A stretch of DNA of 64,000 bases from Rheum nobile. Lineage: Eukaryota; Streptophyta; Magnoliopsida; Caryophyllales; Polygonaceae. Shown here piece by piece: positions 55,390 to 64,000 of this stretch. The stretch covers positions 11,488,001-11,552,000 of the forward strand of contig WOAB01000011.1 of assembly GCA_027886185.1 (NCBI GenBank). Reading direction: 5' to 3'. The notes below the pieces were generated by a model. That model was not told where the DNA came from. It did no database searches and saw only the letters and a list, made by a program, of their open reading frames with translations. A program made the translations under genes and the position numbers. How positions within the stretch are numbered: the stretch's first letter is position 1; each line of letters starts with the position of its first letter.

Positions 55390-56840
55390 ATGATTTATTT
55401 TTTGTGAATTGGGTACGTCTCGGAATCGCACTTGAAGACGGAAACGAATCAGACATCCAATCCATCCACTAGAATCTATCTCCTCTCGAACATCGACACG
55501 CCGTATTTCGACAAAACGATTTAAGGCAAGTGGTGGTTCACTCTTTCCATTTCAGTTATTCTTTTGACCGACGATGAATACTGAAATTATTTGTTAATTA
55601 ATTGGGTAGTTTCTAAAAGCTTATTAAATGGTTGGGAACCCTTGTGGGTTTACAATAATTTCGTATCTAGGTTGATAGTTATTGATATTTATATACATAG
55701 TTATATATAGGTATATATGTTTAATGTTGTTATTGTAGTAATGATGATATTGGATGTGGACTTTGTGTGTTATGTGTGGACTTCAATAGTTGTGTGTCAG
55801 GGATATTATAGTATTGTAAGGCATAATGATCTCTTTATAATTTGGTATTAGGAGACTTAATTCCCTAATACTTGTTCGGTCATGACCATGCTTCTTATTC
55901 ATCAGGGAATAAGAAGTGTCTGGGGCACCTAGCTAGTTCATTGTGTGGGTTGACAATGAGTAACCCGTTTTTTTCTCGATATTTTCGAGAATGTATTAAA
56001 AGCGTTAAGATAATCCGATGTGTTGAAATTAAAGAAGATAAGTGTTGTGAGCACATAATTGATAAACTTCGAGCGAGAAGTACAACTTGCAAACCACTCG
56101 TCCTCTTGTTTAAGCGGGACGTCTTTCAACTTGAATTCACATTATGCGGTGAGGTTGGCCGGACCCAATTATTCAATAGAGTTTATATATATATATATGT
56201 TGCATTAGGACTTAAAACGTTCTCAAACAAATCATATCTTCTTCACATAATACCCACATTCATTTCGGGTATTCTATTGGTGCATATCTCTTTATACATC
56301 TTTCATTTTGGTGGAGTGTTTTAATTATTTATTGTCTATCGACTTTTATTCTAGGGAAAATGATAGTAACTAGATATAATCACATACCCTTGCTTAGTCT
56401 TTCATTAGACTAAGCAACCGTTTTTTTTCCTTGCATGGTTGACTGGTGTCATCCGTCCCATATGGCACATCGGACGACTAGCTTGTCTCAAGTTATCTAG
56501 AATTAACGAATCAGAGAAGAAGGCTTGCAGTTGAAGTTTTTGTTTCGAAGTATATTTCTATGTTGTTGTTTATAGAAATTAATCGTGTTCATTAATCTAA
56601 TAGGTGAAGGTATTAGATAACCTAGACATGTAATTATGATTTATTTAGAGTCTTCTGTTGTAATTTTAATATCTTTTTGTAAAACTTATCTCCTAAATTT
56701 TATGAGGGAAATATTAATAAAGATTGTATATTTAATTATTTTACGTATAAATTGTTTGGATTAAGCCTATGGTGGCTTTGGACATTCAAGTTTGAGGTCA
56801 TTAGCGTGTGATACTATCGACATAAGTCAAGGGTGTTATA
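55390..56840 (+). repeat. diverged LTR related to the gag-only element, opposite orientation
   Basis: Segments match the reverse complement of the 28.8-31.3 kb LTR in order: TTTAAGGCAAGTGGTGGTTC, GAGCGAGAAGTACAACTTGC, GGTGAGGTTGGCCGGACCCA, TTAGTCTTTCATTAGACTAAGC, CCTTGCATGGTTGACTGGTG, and finally GAGGTCATTAGCGTGTG..GGGTGTTATA. The end at 56840 corresponds to the LTR terminus TGTTACA. The start is indistinct. No second LTR or gag was seen, so it is a truncated or solo LTR, much older than the complete element. Confidence 0.75.
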
Positions 56841-56849
56841 GGGAGTAAT

Positions 56850-57536
56850 GGTGACAATCATAATGACTAATCGAGAGAACTCCCTAATCAATGAAATTCG
56901 GGTAGTTTTCAAAGGTCAAGTTAAACACCATTTGTGTTGGGTGCATATTAAACACAACATCGATGAATATGCTACCCAACCTTGAAGGATAAAATATCTG
57001 TCAAAAAGTTTTGCGACCAATGCTGGGGACTTTGGTGTTCAACCATGGAGGAAAGCTACGAAGAGAGGCTTATGAAATTGAGGATATCGTGGAAGAGTGG
57101 CCTAATTTGATACATTAAGAAGATGTGGACTAATCCTTACAAGAAAAACATAGTCAGTATAGACGGATCATCATCTACCCTTTGTCACAAGGACTTCAAA
57201 CATGTATCCCATGTACATTGTTTAGTGGATTCTAGGTTCTGGGCCATAGTGTCTTATTAACATAAGGTTTTTCATGTGTTTTGATAGGGTTGAGCGTAAG
57301 CATCACGTGTTGAAAAAATTATGGATTCTAGTATAGGTGGTTTTATTAGAATGACATTGAGGATCCACCATGCAAATGAGAGTCAAATTGGACAAGTGAG
57401 GGCGAGCATGGAGATATCACAGATCGAAAGACCAATGTTGTTTGACGATGTGCCACCAACAATAAAAATGTTGTTTTCAAGGCTATTCTACCAAGTGTTG
57501 GAGAGGCACTTGAAGATGTTGGTGGAATTGAAGTGA
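56850..57536 (+). pseudogene. FAR1/MULE-type transposase remnant
   Basis: Frames with stops between them read MTNRENSLINEIRVVFKGQV then LCWVHIKHNI (compare the conserved TDRExALxNAI..VFP..LLCxWHIxKN of FAR1-like MULE transposases). They continue with TMEESYEERLMKLRISW, YIKKMWTNPYKKNIVS, and a last open frame at 57321-57536 ending ERHLKMLVELK. The order fits the second half of the catalytic domain and the following helical part. No SWIM finger is seen. Dead. Confidence 0.65.
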
Positions 57537-57599
57537 TGAGTAATTATGGCTACAAGATCTTAAGAGATGGAGGTATATGATTAAAGTGACAAAATTATA

Positions 57600-57960
57600 A
57601 ATATCATAGTTTTTAAAATATATTTATTAAAAAAATTCCAAAAATTATTATTTTTCAAGAAATAAATTGATTATATTTTTTTTGAAAAAAAATATTTTTG
57701 AATTTTTTCTTTCAAAATTTATTTGTTTTCGGAAAAAAATTAAAAATTTATTTTTTCAATAAAAAAAATTAAAAATTTGTTTTTTTTTTTCAATACACAA
57801 TTTGTTTTTTAAAAAAAAAAAATCAAAATTTGTTTTTCCAAAAAAAAAACAATTTTGTGAATTTTCAAAAAAAAATCATAAATTAATTTTTTTACATTGT
57901 TTTTCAAAAACAAAATTTTGACATTTTTTTCAAAAATTATTTTATTTAATTGTATTGTAC
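57600..57960. repeat. poly(A)/poly(T) low-complexity tract
   Basis: Alternating runs of 5-10 A and T such as TTTTTCAAAAAT and GAAAAAAAATAT over about 360 bp, with no coding content. Confidence 0.85.
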
Positions 57961-58440
57961 ATCAAGTGCATAAATAAGCACCAAAAGTGCATCTATAATA
58001 AATTTAAAATACATATAAAAGAACATATTATAATGATCACATAGAGTGTATCTTTAATATGATAAAGTGCATTTTGTAATATGTAAATGTGCATGTTTAA
58101 CATGTATATCAAAAGTGAACATTTTAGCTAGTATATGTTTATTATGTTAAAAGTACATATGTTAATATGTTAAAGTGCATAATTATCATGTTAAAGTGCA
58201 TACTTAATATGCTAAAAAGTGCATATGTAATTATGATAAAGTGCATGTTCAATATTCCAGTTTAAGTGCATCTGTAAGTATATTAAAGTGAAAATTAGAA
58301 TTCTAGAAGTTAAGTGCATGTGTATGCATGTTTAGTAATCTAAAATTAAGTGCATATGTAAATATATTAAAGTACACGAGTAGTATGTTAAAGTGCATGA
58401 TTAAAATGCTAAAGTGCATGGTACTAATTTTTCGTGGAAA
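57960..58440. repeat. minisatellite, AAGTGCATATGT-type units
   Basis: About 18 degenerate units with the core TTAAAGTGCAT(A/G)..TAATATG, spaced roughly 20-30 bp. Confidence 0.75.
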
Positions 58441-59040
58441 ATATTCATGGAAATATATAAAAAATATTGGGGGGGAGGGGGGGAATTCAAAAATAATAAT
58501 AATTTTCTGGAAAAAAAAATCCAAAAAACAAAAGTCAAAAACATTTTTTATTAAAAAATAAATAAGTTTGTTATATTTAGAAATTTGTCACTCCATGTGT
58601 TTTAATTCTAACTCTCCATTCTTATAATCTAGTTGCTAAGATTAATCCTCACTTTACACCCTAAATATTCTCCTCATATGATCCTCACTCTAGATGAGTA
58701 TCGTATTTTCCATGTCTTAATGGACATTTACCTAATTAGAGAAGCTTTGGTTAGTATATTAGTTAGATAAATCTTCTAATAACAAATTATCAATTTTTAT
58801 TTTTATAACACAAATAAATAATCAAAATTAACACATAATGATGCATAAGATTTGTGGGTCCAGAATGCAATTCAAATGCATATCTAGTATAACTCACATG
58901 CACATATAGCTCATAAAAACACATAAAGTTATTTCCACAAATGCACATCTTGAGGTGCACTTAAGTAAAACGAGTCTTGTGGTAAAACGAGTGAACAATC
59001 TTGGAGTGTCAGATTAAGGGTGATGGCGAATGGATTTGAA
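58440..59040. other. AT-rich DNA, nothing recognised
   Basis: Contains a G run (58471-58491) and A runs; no gene-like sequence. Confidence 0.5.
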
Positions 59041-59800
59041 TAGAGATATTGAGGTGTAATGGGGCATATAACATCAGAGTGAATATCACAATGGTAGTTG
59101 ACAAATTTTCCTTATTAAAAAATCAAAAAAGCAAAGATTTGCCCCGAAATTGGAGAGAGATGACGAGAATTTGCATCCCAAATCTTCATACCACTATGAT
59201 GATATTCAAAAAAGGGAAGAATTGTGGTTTTATTATGATTGCAATCTCACGTGAGAGAAGACAATATGATATTCGCGAACTGATATGCATGGTACTATAT
59301 CCGATATTCATGAATCGTTAAGGCATATTCAACTCATTGTAATGATATTGAGGAATTGATATACATGATACTATAAATGATATTCATCATATTGTCTTGA
59401 ATATTCACTCTTTTATATGATATTCATGTGCGTCGTGTTATATTGATATTCATTATCTTATATACCGAGTGCGTTGTTGAATGGATATGCACTTCGTTGG
59501 TATTGATATTCATTGTTCACTAAGTGGTATTCATCATGATTTTAAATTCTCATATTAGGATCGCACTTAGACAAGTACATGAATATCTCAAACATACAAT
59601 TTGTATAACATTAAAAGAAGTGCACATATCATACACAAACAAGTGAATATCACATACATCGGTAAAAACTCAATAATATATTTTGCATATCAATAAAAGA
59701 AGAGTGAATATCATACTCATACAGTTGCATATCACATATATTACTATCTTTTGCATATCAGCACGTGAAGCGTGAATATCAATCATACAAATGAATATCA
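59040..59800. repeat. degenerate GATATTCAT/GAATATCA repeats
   Basis: GATATTCAT or its complement-like GAATATCACAT recurs over twenty times. Orientation changes near 59550: GATATTCA to the left, GAATATCA to the right, suggesting a loose inverted arrangement. Confidence 0.6.
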
Positions 59801-60009
59801 CATATACACAAATCGATAACCATATCAAAACATACAAATGAAATACCCATTATCAAAAAAGGAATTGTGACTCTAAAATTCATAAATAAAAGCACCACAA
59901 TTCGACCATGACTACCACTGAAACCGAAGGGAGGTGTCAAATTCATGAAAAAACACACAAAAACGGTAAAAAAATCAAGCAAAAATGAAGTAATGAATAA
60001 CTGGAGCGG

Positions 60010-60390
60010 AGTAGCATATCGGAGATGAGAGGAGGCGGAGTCAGGACGGCTTAGAGAGAGGATAAGATGGAGAAGAAGAGGTGTGGAGGAGGTGAAGCGG
60101 TACGGAGTCGAGGCAACCGACGTGCAACGAAATTGGAGGGAGATCGATGTGAAGCAAAGTCGGAGCAGCCTGGAACGGAAGCGAAGCGATCTGGAGCAGA
60201 GTCGAAGCGGCCATGGACGGAGGCGGAGCGGTTTAGAGAGGAGGCGAAGAGGAGGCAGAGCAGCCCGGAGTGGATGCTCGCCAGAGTGGAGGCGGAGCGG
60301 CCCAGAGCCGATGCTTGCCAAAGTGAAGGCATAGGTGGACAAGCCGAAATGGAGGTGGAGCGGTCTGGAGCGAAGACGGAATGTATACAT
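60010..60390. repeat. G-rich GGAGGCGGAGCGG repeats
   Basis: Imperfect units of about 18-24 bp such as GAGGCGGAGCGG(C/T)CCGGAG. Open frames on both strands across this block (up to 222 codons on the minus strand) are repeat artefacts with Arg/Leu/Ser periodicity. Confidence 0.7.
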
Positions 60391-60419
60391 AATAAATCCA
60401 AATACACATATAGTTAAAA

Positions 60420-61007
60420 ATGCACATCTATCATAACTCAAATACACATATAACCCAAATGTGCTTTTTGTAATTTACATTGTGCATTTGGAGTGTACCA
60501 TATATGCATTTTGAAGACAAACACAAGTTGATTGAAAGTAAAAGTCTCTATTGAACTATATATGCATTTGTATTTTATACTATGTATATTTTGAGTCTAC
60601 ACGGTGCACATTTGGAGTGTACACTATGTGCATTTTAAAACAAACAGAAGTTGGATGTGAAAAAAAGTATTGATTAAACATTATGTGCATTCTAAAACAA
60701 ACACAAGTTGGGTGGGGAAGAAAGTCCATATTGAAAAATATGTGCATTTCATTGTATATTATGTGCAATTGGAGTGTACACTATGTGAATTTGGAGTGTA
60801 CCATATTTGCATTTTGAATCTCTAAGATAAACACAAGTTGGTAGGGAGGTAAAAGTCTCGGTTGAACTACATGTGCTTTTGTAATATACACTATGTGCAT
60901 TTGGAGAGTGTTGTTTCTGAATTTTGATTTCTATGACAAACATAATTAAGTTGCTAGGGGGTAAAAGTCTGATTGAACTATTTGTACATTTGAAGTATAC
61001 ACTATGT
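60420..61007. repeat. minisatellite, TATGTGCATTTGGAGTGTACAC units
   Basis: Degenerate units built from ATGTGCATTTGGAGTGTACACT and from ACAAACACAAGTTGG..AAAGTC, the latter recurring about every 80-90 bp. Confidence 0.75.
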
Positions 61008-61564
61008 TGATGTGTCCTTGCCTCCGATGACAAGTCGAATTGTCAAAGGTGACGCCTTTGGATCTAGTCTTGGTTGGGAAGTCACTCTGGATGGCGAATC
61101 TGATGTGAAACGTGTTGATGTGGATGATCGCAGGCGGAAGATCGCGATGAATGGTGTGATGGAAGAGGTGGAGGGGAAGTATGGATAACAGTGGCGGAAG
61201 CGATTTGGTTGAGGATATAAGACTGGAGCTAAAACGCTATAAATAAGAAAACTATCTAAAACGCTATAAATAAGGAAACTATCTCAAAAGAATGCAATCT
61301 TCAAAAAGAACGCATGAAGTGATGAAGGTGGTTGAGCCGCTTGAGGGAGATCGCGTTCAACATGGAATCGCTTGACGGAGGACGCGTCGAGGCACGCGAT
61401 CTTTGAACTTGGATGAAGACGCTTGATGAAGATCGCGGTCTTCATATTTGGCTCTTCTGAGCTCACGGTCATCGCGTTCTTCCTCGTCTTGAACCAAGGT
61501 GGTCTCCAAGGTCTTGGACGCGTAGGGCTCGCTTGAGCCCGGCTTGGGTCGATGCAGGGTCGCA
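61008..61564 (-). repeat. left LTR (internally deleted)
   Basis: Matches 62872-63731 at both ends but lacks about 300 bp found at roughly 63075-63400, including a TATA-like GTTTAAATAGGAG. It carries a duplicated AAACTATCTAAAACGCTATA. Confidence 0.85.
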
Positions 61565-61580
61565 TCATTCTCCTCCCCTT
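61565..61580 (-). other. polypurine tract
   Basis: The minus strand reads TTTAAGGGGAGGAGAATGA directly before the LTR start TGCGACCC. The same tract is repeated at 63732-63747. Confidence 0.75.
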
Positions 61581-62477
61581 AAAATCGAAGCATCCTCGCT
61601 TCGAACTGGGTGGGGCCAAGGAGAAGAAACGCTCGTCGGGCTGCAGAAAGACAGCGTCGGGCTTGTGTCCGGCTCGCAGAACCTCTATGTTGATCAAGGA
61701 ATACTCGGGTTCAGTAGCGGGCGCGAGGGCTGGGGCAAGCGCGCCAAGGCAAACAATCACAACCATGTGCACGGCTGTAGGTTTGATGGAGCATGGACCT
61801 GCATCCATGGGCACGGGTGTAAGCGTCGTCGGTCTCGGCGGCGCGACAACGGGCTTCTCAGTCGGGGTCGGACCTGTTGGCACGGCAACGGGTGCAGTTG
61901 GGGCGTTTGCAGGCGGTGTTGTCGCGATAGTGGGCGCCGGTCTTGGTTCGTTGATGTTCGGATCCGGATGAACGGTAACGGGCGTGGCAGCGGGTTCACT
62001 GAAGAACGGACCCGCTGACGTGACAGTGGGTTCGTCAGGTGACGCGCAGGATGTCGGCTCGATGGGCGGGGGCGACGCGGTCAACTCGGCTCTGAGGCGG
62101 GCAATCTCGCGCCGTAGCTGTTGGATTTCGCGTTGCGCGGGTGTGAGCTCAGGGACGGTGGCAACGGGTCAACGCTCAATGTGGGTGCTAGACCGGGTAC
62201 GTATACGGTCTCTGTCGGGGGTCCGTTTGCGGTTGTGGTGGTGCGTGCGAACTTGTTGTCGGAGCCGAGGAGGAGGGATCCAGTCTGGGTCAACGTCGCG
62301 ATAGTGTTTGCGACGTCGCGACTGGGGCGCGTCTGTGTGTGGACGCGGCGGTGCATGTAGGCATGGCGGTGGGATCCAATCCGGGTCTGCGTCGCGACGA
62401 AGGTCGATGTAGTACTCGGACCATCCGTCAACATCATGGCCTGCATAGTCCCATGGGTCGTGGATCCAGTATGCCAT
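61565..62477 (-). pseudogene. reduced retrotransposon interior (gag-like start, proline-rich, pol-end-like)
   Basis: The frame at 62477 begins MAYWIHDPWDYAGHDVDGWS and contains a repeated DPDWIPPP motif; it looks like a gag N-terminus just after the primer site. A second frame (to about 61565) has a proline/threonine-rich stretch, then EYSLINIEVLRAGHKPDAVF. In an adjacent frame, SEDASILRGGE followed by a stop resembles the end of a Gypsy polyprotein. Protease, RT and integrase are missing. Confidence 0.45.
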
Positions 62478-62855
62478 GGAACGGGTTCGACTGTGGCAAG
62501 GTGTGGGTCATGGATCCGGATGTGGGTCTGGTGGGTATGGGTGTAGGTGTGTGCCGATGGGGGCTAGGTTGGTTTCGGTTTTGGCAAGGGATTAGATATG
62601 GAAGAGAAGATCTTTGAGTTTGGTAAAGATCTTATCTTGGGTAAAAGATAAGGAAAGGATAAGATAAGATAATATCTTTAAGGGAAAGATAAAATCTTCT
62701 GGATGTGGCTAAGGAAAAGATTGGGGAATCGGTTATGGAAAGAGGATGAAATTTCCGAAATGTTATGGGTAATTCGGACCAGGATATGGCAGCGGATAGG
62801 GGAAAAAAATTTGTGGACAAGATTGAAACTTGAGTTCGTGACTTACAAGACTCCT

Positions 62856-62869
62856 GGGATCTGATACCA
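62856..62869 (-). other. primer-binding site
   Basis: The minus strand reads TGGTATCAGATCCC, two bases after the LTR end CA, matching the first ten bases of the initiator-Met tRNA site. Confidence 0.8.
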
Positions 62870-62871
62870 GT

Positions 62872-63731
62872 TGATGGTGTCATTGCCTCCGATGACAAGT
62901 CGAATTGTCAAAGGTGACGCCTTTGGATCTAGTCTTGGTTGGGAAGTCACTCTGGATGGCGAATCTGTTGTGGAACGTGTTGATGTGGATGATCACGGGC
63001 GGAAGATCGCGATGAATGGTGTGATGGAAGCGGTGGAGGGGGATAGCGGTGGCGGAAGCGATTTGGTGAAGGATATAAGACTTGAAAGGACAAGTCTTTG
63101 GGATGTCGTAGCGTCGACTGCGGATGAAGGAGATGCGGAGATAGACTTTGCTTGAGAAGATCAAGCGATTGCCGTAGCGTCAGCGGCGGAGGGAATGGGG
63201 ATGAGAGGGATATGGGTGACGTCCGATCAAGGGAAGGAGGAATTAACACTCTACTTGAAACCTTGAACTTTAACTTGAACGTGAATAAAAACAATAACAA
63301 CGTTGTGTTTAAATAGGAGAGGTGAGACATCGGATGGGCCGAGTCGAACCTCGTGGGCTAGCCCATGCAAGCATGCAAAAGGCACTCACCCTAAAAGATA
63401 GAACGACTAAAGAGGAAACTATCTAAAACCCTATAAATAAGGAAACTATCTCAAAAGAACGCAATCTTCAGAAAGAACGCGTGAAGTGATGAAGGTGGTT
63501 GAGCCGCTTGAGGGAGATCGCGTTCAACATGGAATCGCTTGACGGAGGACGCGTCAAGGCACGCGATCTTTGAACTTGGATGAAGACGCTTGATGAAGAT
63601 CGCGGTCTTCATATTTGGCTCTTCTGAGCTCACGGTCATCGCGTTCTTCCTCGTCTTGAACCAAGGTGGTCTCCAAGGTCTTGGACGCGTAGGGCTCGCT
63701 TGAGCCCGGCTTGGGTCGATGCAGGGTCGCA
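62872..63731 (-). repeat. right LTR
   Basis: 860 bp, TG..CA. It serves as the 5' LTR of the left interior and, because it is followed on the right by another purine tract and interior, also as the 3' LTR of the next unit. Confidence 0.85.
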
Positions 63732-64000
63732 TCATTCTCCTCCCCTTAAAATCGAACCGTCCTGGCTTCGAACTGGGTGGGGCCAAGGAGAAGAAACGCT
63801 CGTCGGGCTGTAGAAAGACGGTGTCGGGCTTGTGTCCGGCTCGCAGAACCTCTATGTTGATCAAGGAATACTCGGGTTCAGTAGCGGGTGCGAGGGCAGG
63901 GCAAGCGCGCCAAGGCAAACAATCGCAACCATGTGCACGGCTGCAGGTTCGATGGAGCATGGACCTACATCCATGGGCACGGGTGCAAGCATCGTCGGTC

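Larger units (their letters stand above)
61008..64000 (-). mobile_element. LTR retrotransposon with reduced interior, in tandem array
   Basis: Plus-strand order: LTR 61008-61564, interior 61565-62871, LTR 62872-63731, interior again from 63732 to the window edge. LTRs read TGATG..GGTCGCA on the plus strand (TGCGACC..CATCA on the coding minus strand). A primer-binding site sits at 62869 and purine tracts next to both LTRs. The 1.3-kb interior holds only a gag-like start and a proline-rich segment running into what looks like a pol terminus. The second interior begins with the same pol-end/proline-rich join, so the reduced form itself has multiplied. Superfamily uncertain, Gypsy preferred. Confidence 0.75.

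Noticed and set aside
59779..60447. 222-codon minus-strand ORF and overlapping plus-strand ORFs
   Set aside because: They arise from G-rich short repeats, with periodic Arg/Leu/Ser content and no domain.

Overview
The window looks like repeat-rich nuclear DNA of a flowering plant, most likely a eudicot. It is AT-rich, has GT-AG introns, and holds plant-type Copia, Gypsy (Tat lineage), LINE, Mutator and CACTA-like sequences. It also holds plant protein families: DUF1985/Ulp1, B3, an SDE3-like helicase, and exon pieces resembling REF/SRPP, DnaJ and S6 kinase. I cannot name the species. Almost every protein-coding locus carries at least one visible lesion.

Layout. 1-1.8 kb: truncated DUF1985/Ulp1 pseudogene (copy 1, minus). 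3.7-7.6 kb: Copia wreckage and a pair of LTR-like repeats. 8.16-8.81 kb: short inverted-repeat element filled with a GTGCATATG-type minisatellite. 10.7-12.9 kb: Gypsy/Tat pol remnant (minus). 13.86-16.23 kb: large foldback element made of ~54-bp units. 16.2-19.3 kb: tandem duplication whose second copy is split by a 5'-truncated LINE. 20.9-23.8 kb: SDE3-like helicase gene with a frameshift. 24.1-24.7 kb: small coiled-coil/membrane ORF. 25.3-28.2 kb: MULE transposase with five in-frame stops. 28.8-39.4 kb: B3-domain gene split by a 9.8-kb gag-only LTR retrotransposon. 39.6-40.0 kb: unidentified ORF. 40.7-45.6 kb: DUF1985/Ulp1 copy 2, with five in-frame stops that are all TAG. 46.4-53.9 kb: DUF1985/Ulp1 copy 3, with a preserved catalytic triad, a CACTA-type terminus plus captured gene fragments in an intron, and a 349-bp foldback element with a tRNA-like centre in an exon. 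55.4-56.8 kb: diverged LTR related to the 28.8-38.6 kb element. 56.85-57.5 kb: FAR1/MULE-like transposase remnant. 57.6-61.0 kb: low-complexity DNA and minisatellites. 61.0-64.0 kb: LTR retrotransposon with a reduced interior, in a tandem LTR-interior-LTR-interior array running off the window.

How the parts relate. There is no operon-like logic here. The coherent story is layered insertion and decay. A Ulp1-protease family has been copied three times; copies 1 and 2 share a stop codon, so that stop probably predates their duplication. Younger elements then landed in these genes, and several target-site duplications can be read directly. The best candidates for something undescribed are the 349-bp TG..CA element (exact 5-bp target duplication, 123-bp inverted arms, pol III-like centre) and the 2.4-kb foldback made of repeats.
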